Source: Takakia lepidozioides
Taxonomy: Eukaryota; Streptophyta; Takakiopsida; Takakiales; Takakiaceae
DNA length: 64,000 nt
Reading direction: 5' to 3'
Assembly (NCBI GenBank): GCA_030704615.1
Contig: CM060733.1
Location: forward strand, 18,352,001 to 18,416,000
In this document: in pieces, positions 41,007-52,880 of the stretch
How positions within the stretch are numbered: the first letter of the stretch is position 1
Layout of the letters: each line of letters starts with the position of its first letter
Notes under the pieces: generated by a model
The model's database searches: none
What the model saw: only the letters and a program-made list of their open reading frames with translations
What the model was told of the DNA's origin: nothing
Translations under genes and position numbers: made by a program

Positions 41007-43470
41007 CCCTGTCAAACAGGCTAAGTCCTGGGAGAAGAGAGTAGAAGAGATTCTCAAGGACCTGGACCTGATCCGCAATAATTGTCTTTACCTGCTGGAT
41101 AAATCCGACTTAGAGGCTATAGTTCAAAGCCATGTCTTTGGCCCATGAAGATTGTCTGATGAAAATGAAGTTTAAGGCAGAAAACTTCCATGTAACTTGT
41201 TTCCATCAGTGACATGGGGAGGAAATCTTGGATGACCTCAAGGGTCCACCCTCTCTCGGCACGACTTAAACTTAAACTCAGGGCAGGAATCCTACCTTTG
41301 AACACAATTAGTAGGCAAGAGGAAAAGAGAGTGCACTTCCCATGTGTGGGCAATCTGAAGACAATATTCATTTTCCTATACAATACAACACTGTCCGGGT
41401 TCTCTCTCACAAAGGACGGTCCCTCTTTCAAATCTAATCAAGGGGAATTGTGCCTGTACCCTGTTTACCAAACGTTGAAATCTCAGCTGAGCCAAAGCCA
41501 GGCCCTTCTTAGGCCTAGTTTTTGGGCAAATCACACACAACCGATTTGATGCTTGTGTGAAGGGTTTCTAGATGATATCTGAAAACCCGGATTAATTCTC
41601 TATATGAAGGCAAGTCTTACTACCATGTCAGCCCTGAAGAGTAGGTTCGTCTGTCCCTTTTTCTTCCGCTCAACTGGGCGCGGGGTGAATGGCCACAGGC
41701 TAATACCGCAAAACTAACGTCTTATGATACCTCGTTTCTTGTTTGGTGTCTTTCTTGCTGCCACCTCGCATAACTTGCAAAGTCATCCAACCACCACAGA
41801 TCATCCCAATGAGTAATAGTGATAATGAAGGGCAAAACATGGCTGAAATAGGTCGAAGAGAGGTGCCCTCACCACAAATGTGTTGAAGAAGGTACCTTCA
41901 TCAGTATTGCCTTGCTCTTTCAATTGCGCTGCTGCCGCTGCTGTTTCCATTGCACCATCTACCACAGGCAGATTTCTTGTAGCTATTAATCCACGTGAAT
42001 CAGACTTAATCTTGTGTGTGAAATCCGGCCCTCTTGATGAAATCCTGGACCTCTATCCCTACATCTCAGCTATCATCCGACCTGTGTACAAATCATGAAT
42101 ACATCCTCAGCTTGCTGCTAGCAGCTCACACAATCCACAACTCACGGCGTGAAGTTTTTTTTTCATGCAAACACCTCACCTACTTATTACAGTAGTTTCC
42201 AACTTTTGATTGCCTGTCAGAAAAGGTTCATTCAAGCTATCTTCATCTCTGTTATCTCGTTTTTTGGATACTTCCTGCTGCCACAAATCGGCAGTACTAC
42301 AAAGTCACTCCAAACCACCACGAATCCCCCAACTAGCTAACTTACAAAATTCATATGCAATTTAGGCTAGTCTTCTGATGAGATGGGGCAAAACGGCTGA
42401 AATAGGTCCCCGAATCAAAAGGTGCCTCACCATCATGTCCGCGATATTCTGTCATGCACCCCCGGAGGACTTGACTAACCATCAACCCAATAGGGCCTCT
42501 TATGTTGTGCTGCCTTGTGTCTATAATCAGGTAACGACGGATTGGTCAGTGAGAACCACCAACGGTGACGCTGAGCGGGCAGAGATTGAAACGCACTTGC
42601 TAAGACCATTTGTCTCTCTCTCCCACGAACCTTGTAAACATCTGGAAAAATACCAAATCAGGTACTTAACATGAGGCAAGAGCCCCCCGCAATAGCAGGA
42701 TGGAAAAATTTCTTCATAACGTACTTAAGAAACGCCCACCTTGCGATTGCAGTTGTCCCACCATTGTCAATCTTCTAAAAACTCTGCCAGGGTCTGCTTC
42801 AGTGCTGCAAATTCAGGGCCGACTCTGATGAGAGGGCAAGACAGGCTGAAATAGTCGAAGAGAGGTTGCCCTCACCACATTGTCCCTTGACCTTGTGTGA
42901 TGACCCATGAGGATTTGCCCTCCCATCAACCCAAAAAGATCGCTTCGGTTTGCTGCTGTTGTTTGTAAGTCAGGTAATGTCGGATTGTCTTGAGAAACCC
43001 CACAAATGGCCCTACAAGACCAAGCTCCCCTCCCTCTCCCTAAACCTTGTAAACACCATCAGGAAGAATACCATGCCCGGTGAGAGTAGGGGAGGTGAGA
43101 GGTAGGGAAAAGAGAAACCCCACTGAAGGGAAGGCGAACGCGGGGAGGAGTGGAGAGGATATGAGAGGAGGAGAGGGAAAAGAAGAAAGCCACGGGAGGA
43201 AAGGGGGAAAACATGGAGAGCCAAAAAAAACCCAACAAACAAAGGATGATCCCGCGATTTGGTTCTACCACTACCCTACCCCTTAAAACTCAACAACCCC
43301 CTCCTGTAAAATTACATTTAAGGTGTTTAAACCCCCCTCTGGATGTGACTTAATGTTGTACAAGGGGGGGTTTAAAATACACCCTCCTGTGCACGCACGT
43401 GGCTGGTACATTTAATGAGGAGTGCACCCCCCAGGCCCAAGGCTGCTAGGCTCGCATATGCATATTACAA
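41007..43470. repeat. Repeat-rich non-coding DNA right of the Tat-like element
   Basis: 41820-42990 holds two or three copies of the same dispersed unit seen left of the element (AGGTGCCCTCACCA, CTGATGAGAGGGCAA, AGAACCACCAACGGTG, CTTGTAAACAT). 43080-43240 is a purine-rich GGGAGAGG tract. No gene is supported. A short open frame at 40894-41148 crosses the LTR end and has no known domain. Confidence 0.6.
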
Positions 43471-43499
43471 ACACAAATGAACATGTCTTGGTCTGGCTT

Positions 43500-43760
43500 C
43501 ATCCCTTCCACATCATTTGCTCTTAGGTTTCCAAAGAATCCCATACCCATGCTGCACATACCTTGCAATCATGGCACTCCAAAACACCACATCTCGTTCA
43601 GCCATATTGTAAACTCTCCTTCGATCAGGCTTGTTGCACCCAACATTTGGCCATACATGTCCACCAAGGCAGAGTTCATAATGACAACTGGCTGCCACTC
43701 TCTTGGCAGGAATATCTAAAGGAGCAGGGATGGAACGTGGGTTCAGATTCATGCAAGAGG
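43500..43760 (-). pseudogene. PPR gene fragment 2
   Basis: The minus-strand frame reads MAERDVVFWSAMIARYVQHGYG, preceded by remains of the alpha-helical repeat. Roughly one to two PPR units survive. It lies in the same repeat context as the other PPR fragments. Confidence 0.7.
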
Positions 43761-44099
43761 GCGTTCAGCTTCCTATACCTTCCACGATCAGATCATATCG
43801 TCAACCTACGTTTGAAACTATGGATCAGTTCAGCTCGACTTCATACCATACTAATAAAACTAAGCACTCCACACTACTTTCTAGTACATATCGACACCCT
43901 ACCTTTGGATAATGTGAGTGTGCACTTGATTCCAGCTTCCAGACCTTTCGTCTCGAAGCACTTAAGCAGGCAACAGACATACGTATCAGAATCTAATGAA
44001 ATGCCTCATTGGTTTAAAGTCTGTAGAGCCTCTGTCAGTCTGCCTGCCTCACAAAGCATCTTCACATGCCCAGCAGAAGAGGCATTGTGGACTCCCTCT

Positions 44100-44600
44100 C
44101 TTGATCCTCTTTCAGAAGTTGTGGTCATGGTTGAGGTGCCTGGTTTTATGAACTGTGGCACTGCAGCTGCAACCTTTAGTTGACCATCTACCATGCAGGT
44201 TTCTTGTAGCAATTGATGCAAAGGGAATTAAATCTGGTACAATCCCAGCGTTGTCGATGAAACCATCCACCTCTTTGCCCTTTTCCAAGGCTTCCGCTTG
44301 CACACACATACACAAACGCACACAAACCTGATGTCGGTAGGGATGCACCCTTCCCCAATCATTTGCTCATAGGTCTCCAAAGCCTCCATCCCGTCCCCCT
44401 GATGTGCATACCCTGCAAGAATGGCGTTCCACGACACCACATCTCGTTCAGCCAGAGTGTGGAAAACTCCTTCGCATCCTGGAATGCACCCACATTTGAC
44501 AAACAGGTCCACCAGGGCAGTGTTCAGGATGACATCTGGTAGATAGAATTCAGCTTTGACAAGTCACCATGGACCTCTTTCCCCTTTCCCAGAGCTCCCA
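44100..44600 (-). pseudogene. PPR gene fragment 3
   Basis: Minus-strand frames give VKCGCIPGCEGVFHTLAERD, VVSWNAILAGYAHQGDGMEA, ETYEQMIGEGCIPTDIRFVC, then EALEKGKEVDGFIDNAGIVP in an adjoining frame. The CA-rich microsatellite at 44300-44330 coincides with the VCVCVC stretch and probably expanded inside the gene copy. No start, stop or C-terminal E/DYW domain is visible. Confidence 0.8.
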
Positions 44601-44639
44601 GGCTTGCACACGCATTGCAAACAAAAAACAAATGTGATG

Positions 44640-45430
44640 TGGTTGGGCTAGGCCACTGGGCACAGCCTGTCACAGCCCCAAAGGCCACCGGCACAGCCCA
44701 TATAGCCCATCACAGCCCCCAAGGCCACCACGCAGCCGTCACAGGCCCTCACAGCCTGTCACACCCCCGAAGTCCACCGGCACAGGCCCTCACAGGCCCT
44801 CACAGCCCCGAAGGCCACCAGCGCAGCCCGGCCAGCCCGTCACAGCCCTGAAGGCCACCGGCGCAGCCCGACACAGCCACCCAAAGGCCTCAGGCACGGC
44901 CTAACACAGCCCCTCACAGCCCCTCTAAGACCCAAAGGGCCATGGGCACAGCCTGTCACAAGCCCCCTCACAGCCAGCAAAGCCCCATAGGCCACTGGGC
45001 CAAACAGCTTGTCACAGCCACGCACAGCCCCAAAGGCCTCAGGCACGGCCTGTCACAGGCCCTAAAAGCCACGGGCATAGCCTGTCATAGCCCCAAAAGG
45101 CCACCGGCACAACCCCTCACAGCCCATCCACACAAGCCCCCAAGGCCACCGGCGCAACCCGTCACAGGCCCTCACAGCCCGTCACAACCCCGAAGGCCAC
45201 AGGCACAGGCCTCACAAGCCCTCACAGCAACCGAAGGCCACCGGCGCAGCCCGTCACAGCCAGTCACAGCTCTGAAGGCCAACGGCACAGCCTCACAGCC
45301 CCCAAAGGCCTCAGGCACGGCCTGACACCCGCCCTCACAACCCCAAAGGCCTCAGGCACGGCCTTTTTGTCACAGCTGTCACAGCGGCACAGCCCCAAAG
45401 GCCACAGGGACAGCCCGTAACAGCCCCATC
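44640..45430. repeat. CACAGCC-type tandem array, part 2
   Basis: Units such as CACAGCCCCAAAGGCCACCGG and CCTCAGGCACGGCCTGTCACAG repeat for about 790 bp. The composition matches the later part of the 20440-21119 array, so the two are probably halves of one array split by an insertion. Confidence 0.85.
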
Positions 45431-46926
45431 CATGGCCGCTCTCGCAGTTTAGCCATTTCTCCAAGGGGTTTACCACGCCAGCTAGGGTTTGTGTCTCTTG
45501 GACTCTAGGCTTCTTTCCACCGAAGCTATGGCGGCTGTAGGAAATCAGCAAGGTCACTTAGCCTCCCAAACACCGCCACTAAACTCAATGGCAAACAACC
45601 AAGCCCTGCTGGTCCCAGCCCTTGAGCACTCATTCAAGCACTTTCCTTGGCCATAGCATCTGTCTTAGAGCCTATTCAGCCCCCTACACCTGCTGCTCAA
45701 GAGTTCGCTCCCTTCAAGCTTGAAGTTGAAACCCCAACTCACATAGGCACTACAAGTGCTTTTCTTTCACTCCAAGTGGAAACCAGCCCTAGACCTCGTT
45801 CTAGCTCTCTAAAGCTTGAAAACAAGAGCCTCAATGGGCTGGAAGGCATGTCACAACATGCCCTACTCTCACCATAGAAGAATCAGCTCCTTTGCTTCAT
45901 TTCTTGCACCCACAAACCTGAAAATACAAGCTTCAGCAGGCTGAAAGCATGCTCCACATGCCTACAGGGAAACCAGCCCCTTCCTTCCTTTCTTGGACTC
46001 CCCACACCTGAAAGTGCAAGCTTCACCAGGCGATAGCATGCTTCCACACATGCATTGCCCTCACATAAGGGAAGTCAGCCCTTCCCTCTTCCTTGCTTGC
46101 CCTCCAAGCTTGAAGATGGAAGCTTCAATGAGCTGAATACATGTCCACACATGCAACCTCTTCACACAAGAGATATCAGCCCCCTATTTTGGCTCCTTGG
46201 CTCCTTGATGCTCTCTAAGACAAGACTAAGCACTCCACAGCCTTTTGCCAAGCTCTTGAAACCCTAAGGCTTACATTTGATGCTCTCTAAGACAAGACTA
46301 ATCACTCCACAGCCTTTGGCCAAGCTCTTGAAGACTAAGGCTCACTTTCCAAGCTTTGTGGTGGCAAGAGCTCTTCTTCCAAGCTCTGAACCCTAGGTGC
46401 ACATTCCATGGCCTTGCCGCACCTCTTAGCTCCTGTTCCAGCCCTGCTCTTGCCATGACAAGAGCCCTCTCAATGCTGAAGCTCGAGATTGAAACCCAAT
46501 CTCACCATACTCCACAAAGTGCACTGATTTGCCCCAAGCCAAATCAGCCCTTTCGCTTGGTCTTGCAATCCTTCACACAATGAAAGCTCGCATTCCCAAG
46601 TCCAGTTCTCAGCTTTGCCACCAAAGCCACTATAACCTGCTCTTGACTAGTCCTCTTCCCAATCGTGCTTGCTCATGCATGTACACAATCTGAAACCATC
46701 AAGGTGCTCTGGAATTACTTGCAGCATGGTGCTTTCATCTTTGAAGCTGAAGATCGAATGCCAGGTCTACCACCTCGTAACCCACATCGCCTCCGCTTCT
46801 AACAACCAAGAGCTCCACGGTGCTCCTTGCATAACAACTTGGTTTCTCTCATTCTCAAGCAAAAACCACAAGTGCTACAACTAACTCGTATCTGGCACTC
46901 ACAGATACGAGCTCATCTTTCTCGAG
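45431..46926 (-). other. Leader of copy 3 upstream of the array
   Basis: No gene is supported. The segment near 45450-45510 (TTTAGCCATTTCTCCAAGG, GCTAGGGTTTGTG) matches 12130-12245 in the copy 2 leader. A 72-bp tandem duplication (GATGCTCTCTAAGACAAGACTAA) starts at 46207 and 46279. Much of the rest is AAGCTTGAA-rich. Confidence 0.6.
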
Positions 46927-47240
46927 TGATAAAGAAGAAGAATACAAGCACGAGCTCACAAATCTGAAGCATAAACTCATGCATATATAACCTCATCACT
47001 CAAATACAGTCAAGCCAAGTGCACCCCACCATGGGGAATCCACACTATGGCGCCATAGCTAGGCGCGGTGAGGCTCAACTCGAGAAAGATGAGCCTCCCG
47101 CGCTTGCCGTGAAGATAACCACTCCAGGGCCTAAATTTGCCTTGACCCCTGGATTGACACTTGGGCCAATCCCAAATGTCAATATGTAAAAGCTAGCTAT
47201 TTCCTAGCTAGTTTCACACTAGTGGTAAAATAACTTGACA
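46927..47240 (-). repeat. 5' terminal block B of copy 3
   Basis: The reverse complement runs TGTCAAGTTATTTTACCACT to TTTATCA and matches block B of copy 1 (7121-7439) closely. It passes directly into the leader without a block A between them. The outer edge at 47240 is bordered by GCTC, as is the other end of copy 3. Confidence 0.8.
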
Positions 47241-47727
47241 GCTCTCCTCAAGCCATGGCACACACCATTGACTCCATAATGCATAGAAATGATTCTCAAA
47301 CCCTAGAATCCATGCTTCCACACACACAAGACTTCCCTTTTGCAATCCTTGCAAATCTTGTGGCAAACAAGCTCCTTCTTGAGCTCCCCAACACCTTGGT
47401 ATAACACCACAAGTACCTTTCCTTGTAACCCTTGCAAGCCTTGTAATTCAAGAGCTAAATTCTCATTGCTCTCAATTCCTTGGTGCATGCAACTTCACCA
47501 AGCACCTTTCCTTGCAAACCTTGTGATCTACAAGAGCTCCATCTTTGAGCTCTCTACCTCCTTAGGGAAAGCAATATCTCTCAAAGCCCTAACACCACAA
47601 GGATTTTCCTTTGCAATATATGCAACACCTTGCAACACAAGAGCTATCTTCCCAAGCTCTTCAACACACAAGTGCTAAACTAACCCTTACACTCCGCACT
47701 CACAAGCATAAGGTCATCTTCTTGTAG
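47241..47727 (-). other. Upstream part of the copy 2 leader
   Basis: The sequence aligns with 63690-63966 of copy 4 (AGCCATGGCACACACCATTGACTCCATAATGCATA, then CACTCCGCACTCACAAGCATAA). It is the continuation of the leader broken at 13058. Non-coding. Confidence 0.65.
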
Positions 47728-48093
47728 TGATAATGAAAGTGAACACAAGGGAAACACTCCACTCATGAATCCACTCAATCACATAAACTAAGTCAAGCCA
47801 AGGGCACCCTTGCTAAGGGAATCCACCCTACAAAGCCCTCAACACACTCCCTCTCAATACCTAGAGCTATGGAGGTGAGAGAGGCTCATGGAGGCTCAAC
47901 TACAAGAAGATGAGCCCTCCTCAACATTCACAAGGGGAAAACCCATCCCCATGTCCCAAGTGAGGTTTGATATCTCACTTGGCATATGAGACCAAATGAA
48001 GTTCTAACACACAAAATACAAATATAAATATCCAAAATATCCTAGTTAACTAGAAGTAGGTAATTCTAATTAACCGTGACTAAAACCATGACA
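47728..48093 (-). repeat. 5' terminal block B of copy 2 (subfamily B)
   Basis: The reverse complement runs TGTCATGGTTTTAGTCACGG to TTATCA and matches 51778-52199 of copy 4. It again passes directly into the leader. Copy 2 therefore starts at 48093. Confidence 0.72.
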
Positions 48094-51000
48094 GCTTATT
48101 TCCGGGTCCGCAAAAAACGCGAATTTGCGACGCCAGGGGCGTCGCAGATGCAGGACTTAAGGCGACACCTCGGGGGTCGCAGATCCAACCCCCTTGAAAA
48201 TCCCTACTCACATTAACCAACATATCAGTTATAAAACTTATACACAAACTCATGATTTAATTGTACATAAGGTAGTTCATGCATACGAGCGTTGCTCGTT
48301 GGGACCTCGAAGCGACACTCCTCGCGTCGCTCAAATGTAAGCGATGACTCTAGTGTCACTTTTCCTGCACCCTCTACTGCAAAAACCAAAATATGATTAA
48401 GTTAACGCTAAAAACGACTTATCAAACAAAAAAACTCAACAGCGACGCTCAGGGCGTCGCATTTAGAAAGTGACGTTTTGTTTTTGTTTTTTTTCCCTCC
48501 CGGGCTGCCGCAGGAAGGCGTCGCAACCTCCCAACCGACGTCCGTAAGGTCGCACCAGGGGCCGACCCCCAGCTGCAAATTTTTGTTTTAATTTTTTACT
48601 CTATTGTGTCGCAATGGAGGACTTGGCCAAAATAAATCTCATGGCCACGTTTTTGTGGATTTTGATAATATGTCTACGACGCCCTGGGCGTCGCAAGATA
48701 AAGACGCGGCGGGGGCGCACAACAACAGGTTGCGGTATATCTGACTGCCGAGCCATGGTAGTCATGGTTTTTCTGACTTTGACCATGACTTCCCTGTATT
48801 TTTGGACCAAATGGGGCTTCATGTAGTCGTTGAAATGACTACGTAGTCCTTTGGGCGACTACTTTGGTAGACGTCGTCATGACTGCTTGGCTTTGCACTA
48901 GATGGATGGTTGGTCAGCGATGGTTGACTCACCACCAAATAGTCGCCGGAATGAATTCTAGTGCAAGCCTGGTAGCCAAAAGGTTAAAAAAGTTAAAAAT
49001 TTGCTTATAGGGTTGTCCATGAGAGGGCTGGGACTTAGTTTTCTTTTTCTTTTTCTCCTGCGTGGTTTCTTAGTATCGAGTTGTTGTGTTGTGTCATGGA
49101 ACGCAATGATTGCAGGATAGGGGCGTGGGATGGAGGCTTTGCAGACTTATTCTTGAGCTACTGATGCAGGAAGGGGCGAAGCGCAACCTGCACCGCAACC
49201 GCAATGGGCTCTTGGCTCATGTTAGTACCATGATTTGGTATTCTTCCTGATGTTTACAAGGTTCTTGGGAGAGACAGCTTGGTCTTAGCTGTCCATGTTT
49301 CAATCGACGCCCACTCAGCTGCACCGTGGTGGTTCTCACAGACCATACAACATTACCTAACTACAGACACAAGCAACACACACAAGAGGTCATATTGTGT
49401 TCATGGTCAGTCAAATCCTCCATGGGTCATGACACAAGGTCGAGGACAAAGTGGTGAGGGCACCTTCTTCTTCGACCTATTTCAGCCTGTTTTGACCTCT
49501 CATCAGACTCGGCCCTAATTTCTTCACGATGGTGGGACAACCGCAATCACAAGAGTGGATTTTTCTTAATGTACCATGTAAATTTCTAAGTTAGTCCATC
49601 CTGCAAATGTGGGCTCTTGGCTCCTGTTATGATTTGGTATTCTTCCTAATGTTTACAAGTATCTTGGGAGAGTCAGCTTGGTCTTAGCAGGCTACGTTTC
49701 AATCTTTGTCCGCTCAGCTGTGGAAGTCGCAGCAGCGGCACAATTGATAAAATCAGGCACTACTATTCAAGGCACCTTCTTCAATACATTTCACCCTGTT
49801 TTCCCCTCTTATCAGAATCGGCCCTAAATTGGTGAGGGCACCTTTTTCTTCAACCTATTTCAGTCTGTTTTGCCCTCTCATCAGTATGGTTGGGGTGTTT
49901 GCTGGAAGAGGGCCGGATTTCAAGCATAAGATTACCTATGATTCCCTGTGGATCCATTGCTACAAGAAACCTACATGGGTAGATGGTGAACTAGAAGCTG
50001 CAGCAGCAGCGGCACAATTGATAAAATTAGGCACTGCTAATGAAGACAACCTTCTTCAACACATTTCACCCTGTTTTTCCCTCTTATCAAAATCGGCCCT
50101 AAATTTTCAGGTTGAATTTCTATAAGTTACTGGTTGAGTGAACCTTTGATAGTTTGCAATGCGTGTGCAAGCCTGACCTCTGGAGAAGGGCAAAGAGGTC
50201 CATGGCAACATTGTCAGAGCTGCAATTGTACCACATGTCATTCTGAACAATACCCTCGTAGACATATATGAAGGGAGTGTTCGACAGTATGGCTGAACAA
50301 GATGTGGGTGTCGTGGAGTGCGATGATTGCAGGATATGCACAGCTCCGGCGTGGGATGGAGGCTTTTGAGAACTATGAGCAAATGATGTGTGAAGGGGTG
50401 TCCATGGATTCTTCCTCGTTGGGGCTGTCTTCGGCCCGAGTTCCACCATTAATCGGATCCTCCCTGTTTGCATCCGCAAACTCAAAAGCTTCTTGCAATG
50501 CTCGTTGAATTTCTGCCTCCACACCACCTTCATGATCCGTATTGTTCTCTCGTTTAGTAGGCCCCTGCCCAAACTCAGCCCGATCCTCCTCGTCATCAGA
50601 ATCAGCATGTCCCTGCATCCCGTGTTTCCCACGGTTCATTCACAGTATATGTACATTATGACATGTGGACAAATGTAGTCGCGGCTATCACTACATCAAT
50701 TCGATTTGAGCAACGACATTGTGACACATGGCAGATAGTTCTAGTGACATAGTCATGTTCCTATATGTGTTTTTGACTACACGACTACAACTAGCCAACG
50801 ACATATCGACATGTGTATAAAGGGCAGTCATAGACACAACTACATGACAACAACTCGCCAATCAACTTTCGACATGTGGAGTGGTGAAGTCATGGCTACT
50901 ACTACCACACCAAAATGGTTTCAAAATTCAAACTTGGAGATTGCTAAGTCCTGAAGGACAGTGTACTTCCTGTGGATGTACCGGAATAGTACGGCTGCGC

Positions 51001-51692
51001 AAAGTTGGATCCCTCTTATGTTTGAGGTAGTGCTTTTTCATTGTCTCCAACAATTGCCATTTGGATCCATGACATTCAGTGCAATTGCAAAGCATTTTCT
51101 TGTTCCCATTTGATATGGTGTACGCCTCCTCGAGTCGCCATAGTCTGTCATCTCGTAATCGCATGCGTGGCCCATATGCACCATGACGGCCGAATAGATG
51201 TTGAACGTTCATAGCTCGTAGTATGCAATGTCCTGTAGAGCCTCTACAACTTTGTGTCCTTAGTGCTCTCTCTACAATATATCTACCTCTTGCGGTATGT
51301 GCTAGTGAGCTGCATGATCATTCATGGTGAAGTCCAAGGTTGTCATTGCTCCTCTCACTGAGTACGAGAAGCTACGTGAGGCTAACATTGCCATCGTGAA
51401 GGATGCCACGACAAAGTGTAAGGATCGAACAGCTCAGTGACCCAATCCTTTGACAATGCATGCATGGCTAACAGTGTGATCTCTTCCCATTTGCACGATA
51501 GATGAGGTGTGATCGAGAGGCGGTGCTGTTGGTGTGAATATAGAAAAGGCTTGAAAAGTGCAAGTTGAGTGTAGTTTAGGGTATAGGAGTGCATTCATAG
51601 CAGTAGGCGGGAGTGAACCGCATTTGACGGGCAGCCATTGGGACAGCGGTAAGGCACTTCATCGTTTTCTAGCTCCTTTATGAACATTAGGG
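48094..51692. other. Intergenic repeat DNA between copy 2 and copy 4
   Basis: It holds GGCGTCGC palindromic motifs (48110-48720) and GTAGTC-rich DNA resembling CACTA subterminal regions (48600-48990 and 50640-50930). Two copies of the dispersed GGTGCCCTCACC unit lie at 49180-50110, with PPR traces. The part from 50930 to 51692 shows nothing I recognise. Confidence 0.6.
50160..50410 (+). pseudogene. PPR gene fragment 4
   Basis: Plus-strand pieces across two frames read LEKGKEVHGNIVRAAIVPHV, ILNNTLVDIYE and, after a deletion, VSWSAMIAGYAQL, GMEAFENYEQMMCEGV. A still smaller trace (VSWNAMIAG-like) lies near 49090-49125. Both are on the plus strand, unlike the other fragments. Confidence 0.72.
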
Positions 51693-52273
51693 TGTCGTGC
51701 ACCCAAGCATCGTGCCACAACATACATCGCTGTCCACCACACAATCTAAACACACAATCCTAGAAAGCTATACCACAATGATAAGAGATGAGAAATGAGA
51801 GAAGTAGAAGACAATGAAAGCTCTCAAAGCATGAAGCAATCACATGAAGAACAAGCCCTAGTCCTTCCAAGTGAAATCCACTCTATCACATAAACTAAGT
51901 CAAGCCAAGGGCACCTTTGCTAAAGGAATCCATCCTACAAAGCCCTCAACACACTCCCTCTCAATACCTAGAGCTATGGAGGTGAGAAAAGCTCATGGAG
52001 GCTCAATTACAAGAAGATGAGCCTCCTCCATCCTCACAAGGGGAAAACCTATCCTCATGTCCCAAGTGAGGCTCGACACCTCACTTGGCATGTGAGACCA
52101 AATGAAGTCCCAACACACAAAATATAAATATAAATATCTAAAATGTCCTAGTTAACTAGAAGTAGGTAATTCTAGATAACCATGACTAAAACCATGACAG
52201 CTGTCGTGCACCTAAGCATCGTGCCACAACATACATCGCTGTCCTCCACATAATCCTAGAAAGCTATACCACA
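51693..52273 (-). repeat. 3' terminal blocks A-B-A of copy 4
   Basis: Reading the minus strand, A is 52273-52202 (TGTGGTATAGC to GTGCACGACA). GC and B (52199-51778, TGTCATGG to CTTATCAT) follow, then a second A (51777-51693, again ending GCACGACA). The arrangement is the same as in copy 1 although the sequences differ, so it is a family feature. Confidence 0.8.
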
Positions 52274-52530
52274 ATCGCCCCCCTAGCCGGTGATTAGGTC
52301 CCTCTAACACCAGATAGCTGACAAGTATTAATCCCAATAAGATCATCGCTTGCTCATCAATCGCCCAAGTCCCACTATTTGAAGTCAATAAATCAAGAGG
52401 CCGGGTGCAAAAGTAGCCCCATCGTTACTCGCCTTCCTGCAATCCATGGCTTCAATTGGGTGTCCATGGCATCAAACTCTCGTTAGCTAGACCTTGGATC
52501 ACTTGTCAACCTCACCACTGTCATGCCCCA
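52274..52530 (-). other. 3' untranslated region and polypurine tract, copy 4
   Basis: The reverse complement CTAGGGGGGCGAT at about 52274-52287 is the polypurine tract. The remainder aligns with 6671-6900 of copy 1. Non-coding. Confidence 0.65.
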
Positions 52531-52880
52531 CTACCTCTGTCCAAGGCATCGTGGACACAACCATTCTCCACTAGGAACCTCCTCAAGTGGCGGTGTCAAG
52601 CATCCCATGTGCCACCCCCTTGAGCATTTGTCATACACCAACATGGTCGCGGCACCACCAGCATGCCCACATAGCATGCAACACAACCCTGCAGGTACCA
52701 CTGCAAGGTTGGGATCTATCCTCCCATCCACATGTGGAAGGTGACATGGCGCACAATTGCGCACAGGGTCCTTTCATACCATGCCATCTCGACCCTCTAG
52801 AATCAACACTCCTGAAGGCAACACCTCCCAGACCCTTAGAATCACACGACCTGCTGTGACATCCAAGGTCGTAGGCGCTG
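52531..52880 (-). pseudogene. PHD finger and preceding conserved segment, copy 4
   Basis: The minus strand encodes LDVTAGRVILRVWEVLPSG, then CAPCHLPHVDG and a PHD finger CMLC ... YDKC ... GWHMGC ... CPRC. Here the third ligand position is Tyr, whereas copy 1 keeps Cys there and has lost the seventh. The two copies together show a full Cys4-His-Cys3 set. The frame ends a few residues after the finger (LGQR), so the finger is the C-terminus of pol. Confidence 0.83.

Larger units (their letters stand above)
13059..47240 (-). mobile_element. Methyltransferase-PHD gypsy retrotransposon, copy 3 (subfamily A), with about 23.5 kb of nested DNA
   Basis: The plus strand reads GCTC (13055-13058), TGTCGTGCGC..., and at the other side ...TAACTTGACA, GCTC (47241-47244). 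The outer flanks joined at one GCTC reconstitute a sequence that is continuous in copy 4 near 63665-63710, so these are the two ends of one insertion. The minus-strand order is block B (47240-46927), leader (to 45430), CACAGCC array (45430-44640), foreign DNA (44640-21120), array (21119-20440), leader, gag, linker, protease, partial methyltransferase, RT, RNase H, integrase, degenerate PHD, polypurine tract and block A. Confidence 0.7.

Noticed and set aside
43563-44183. Plus-strand frame of 206 codons
   Set aside because: It is mostly antisense to PPR fragments and has no recognisable domain.
21120-44639. A precise target duplication for the DNA splitting the CACAGCC array
   Set aside because: No CACTA end or direct repeat is visible at 21120 or 44640. 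The repetitive array would hide it anyway, so I claim only that the array is split.
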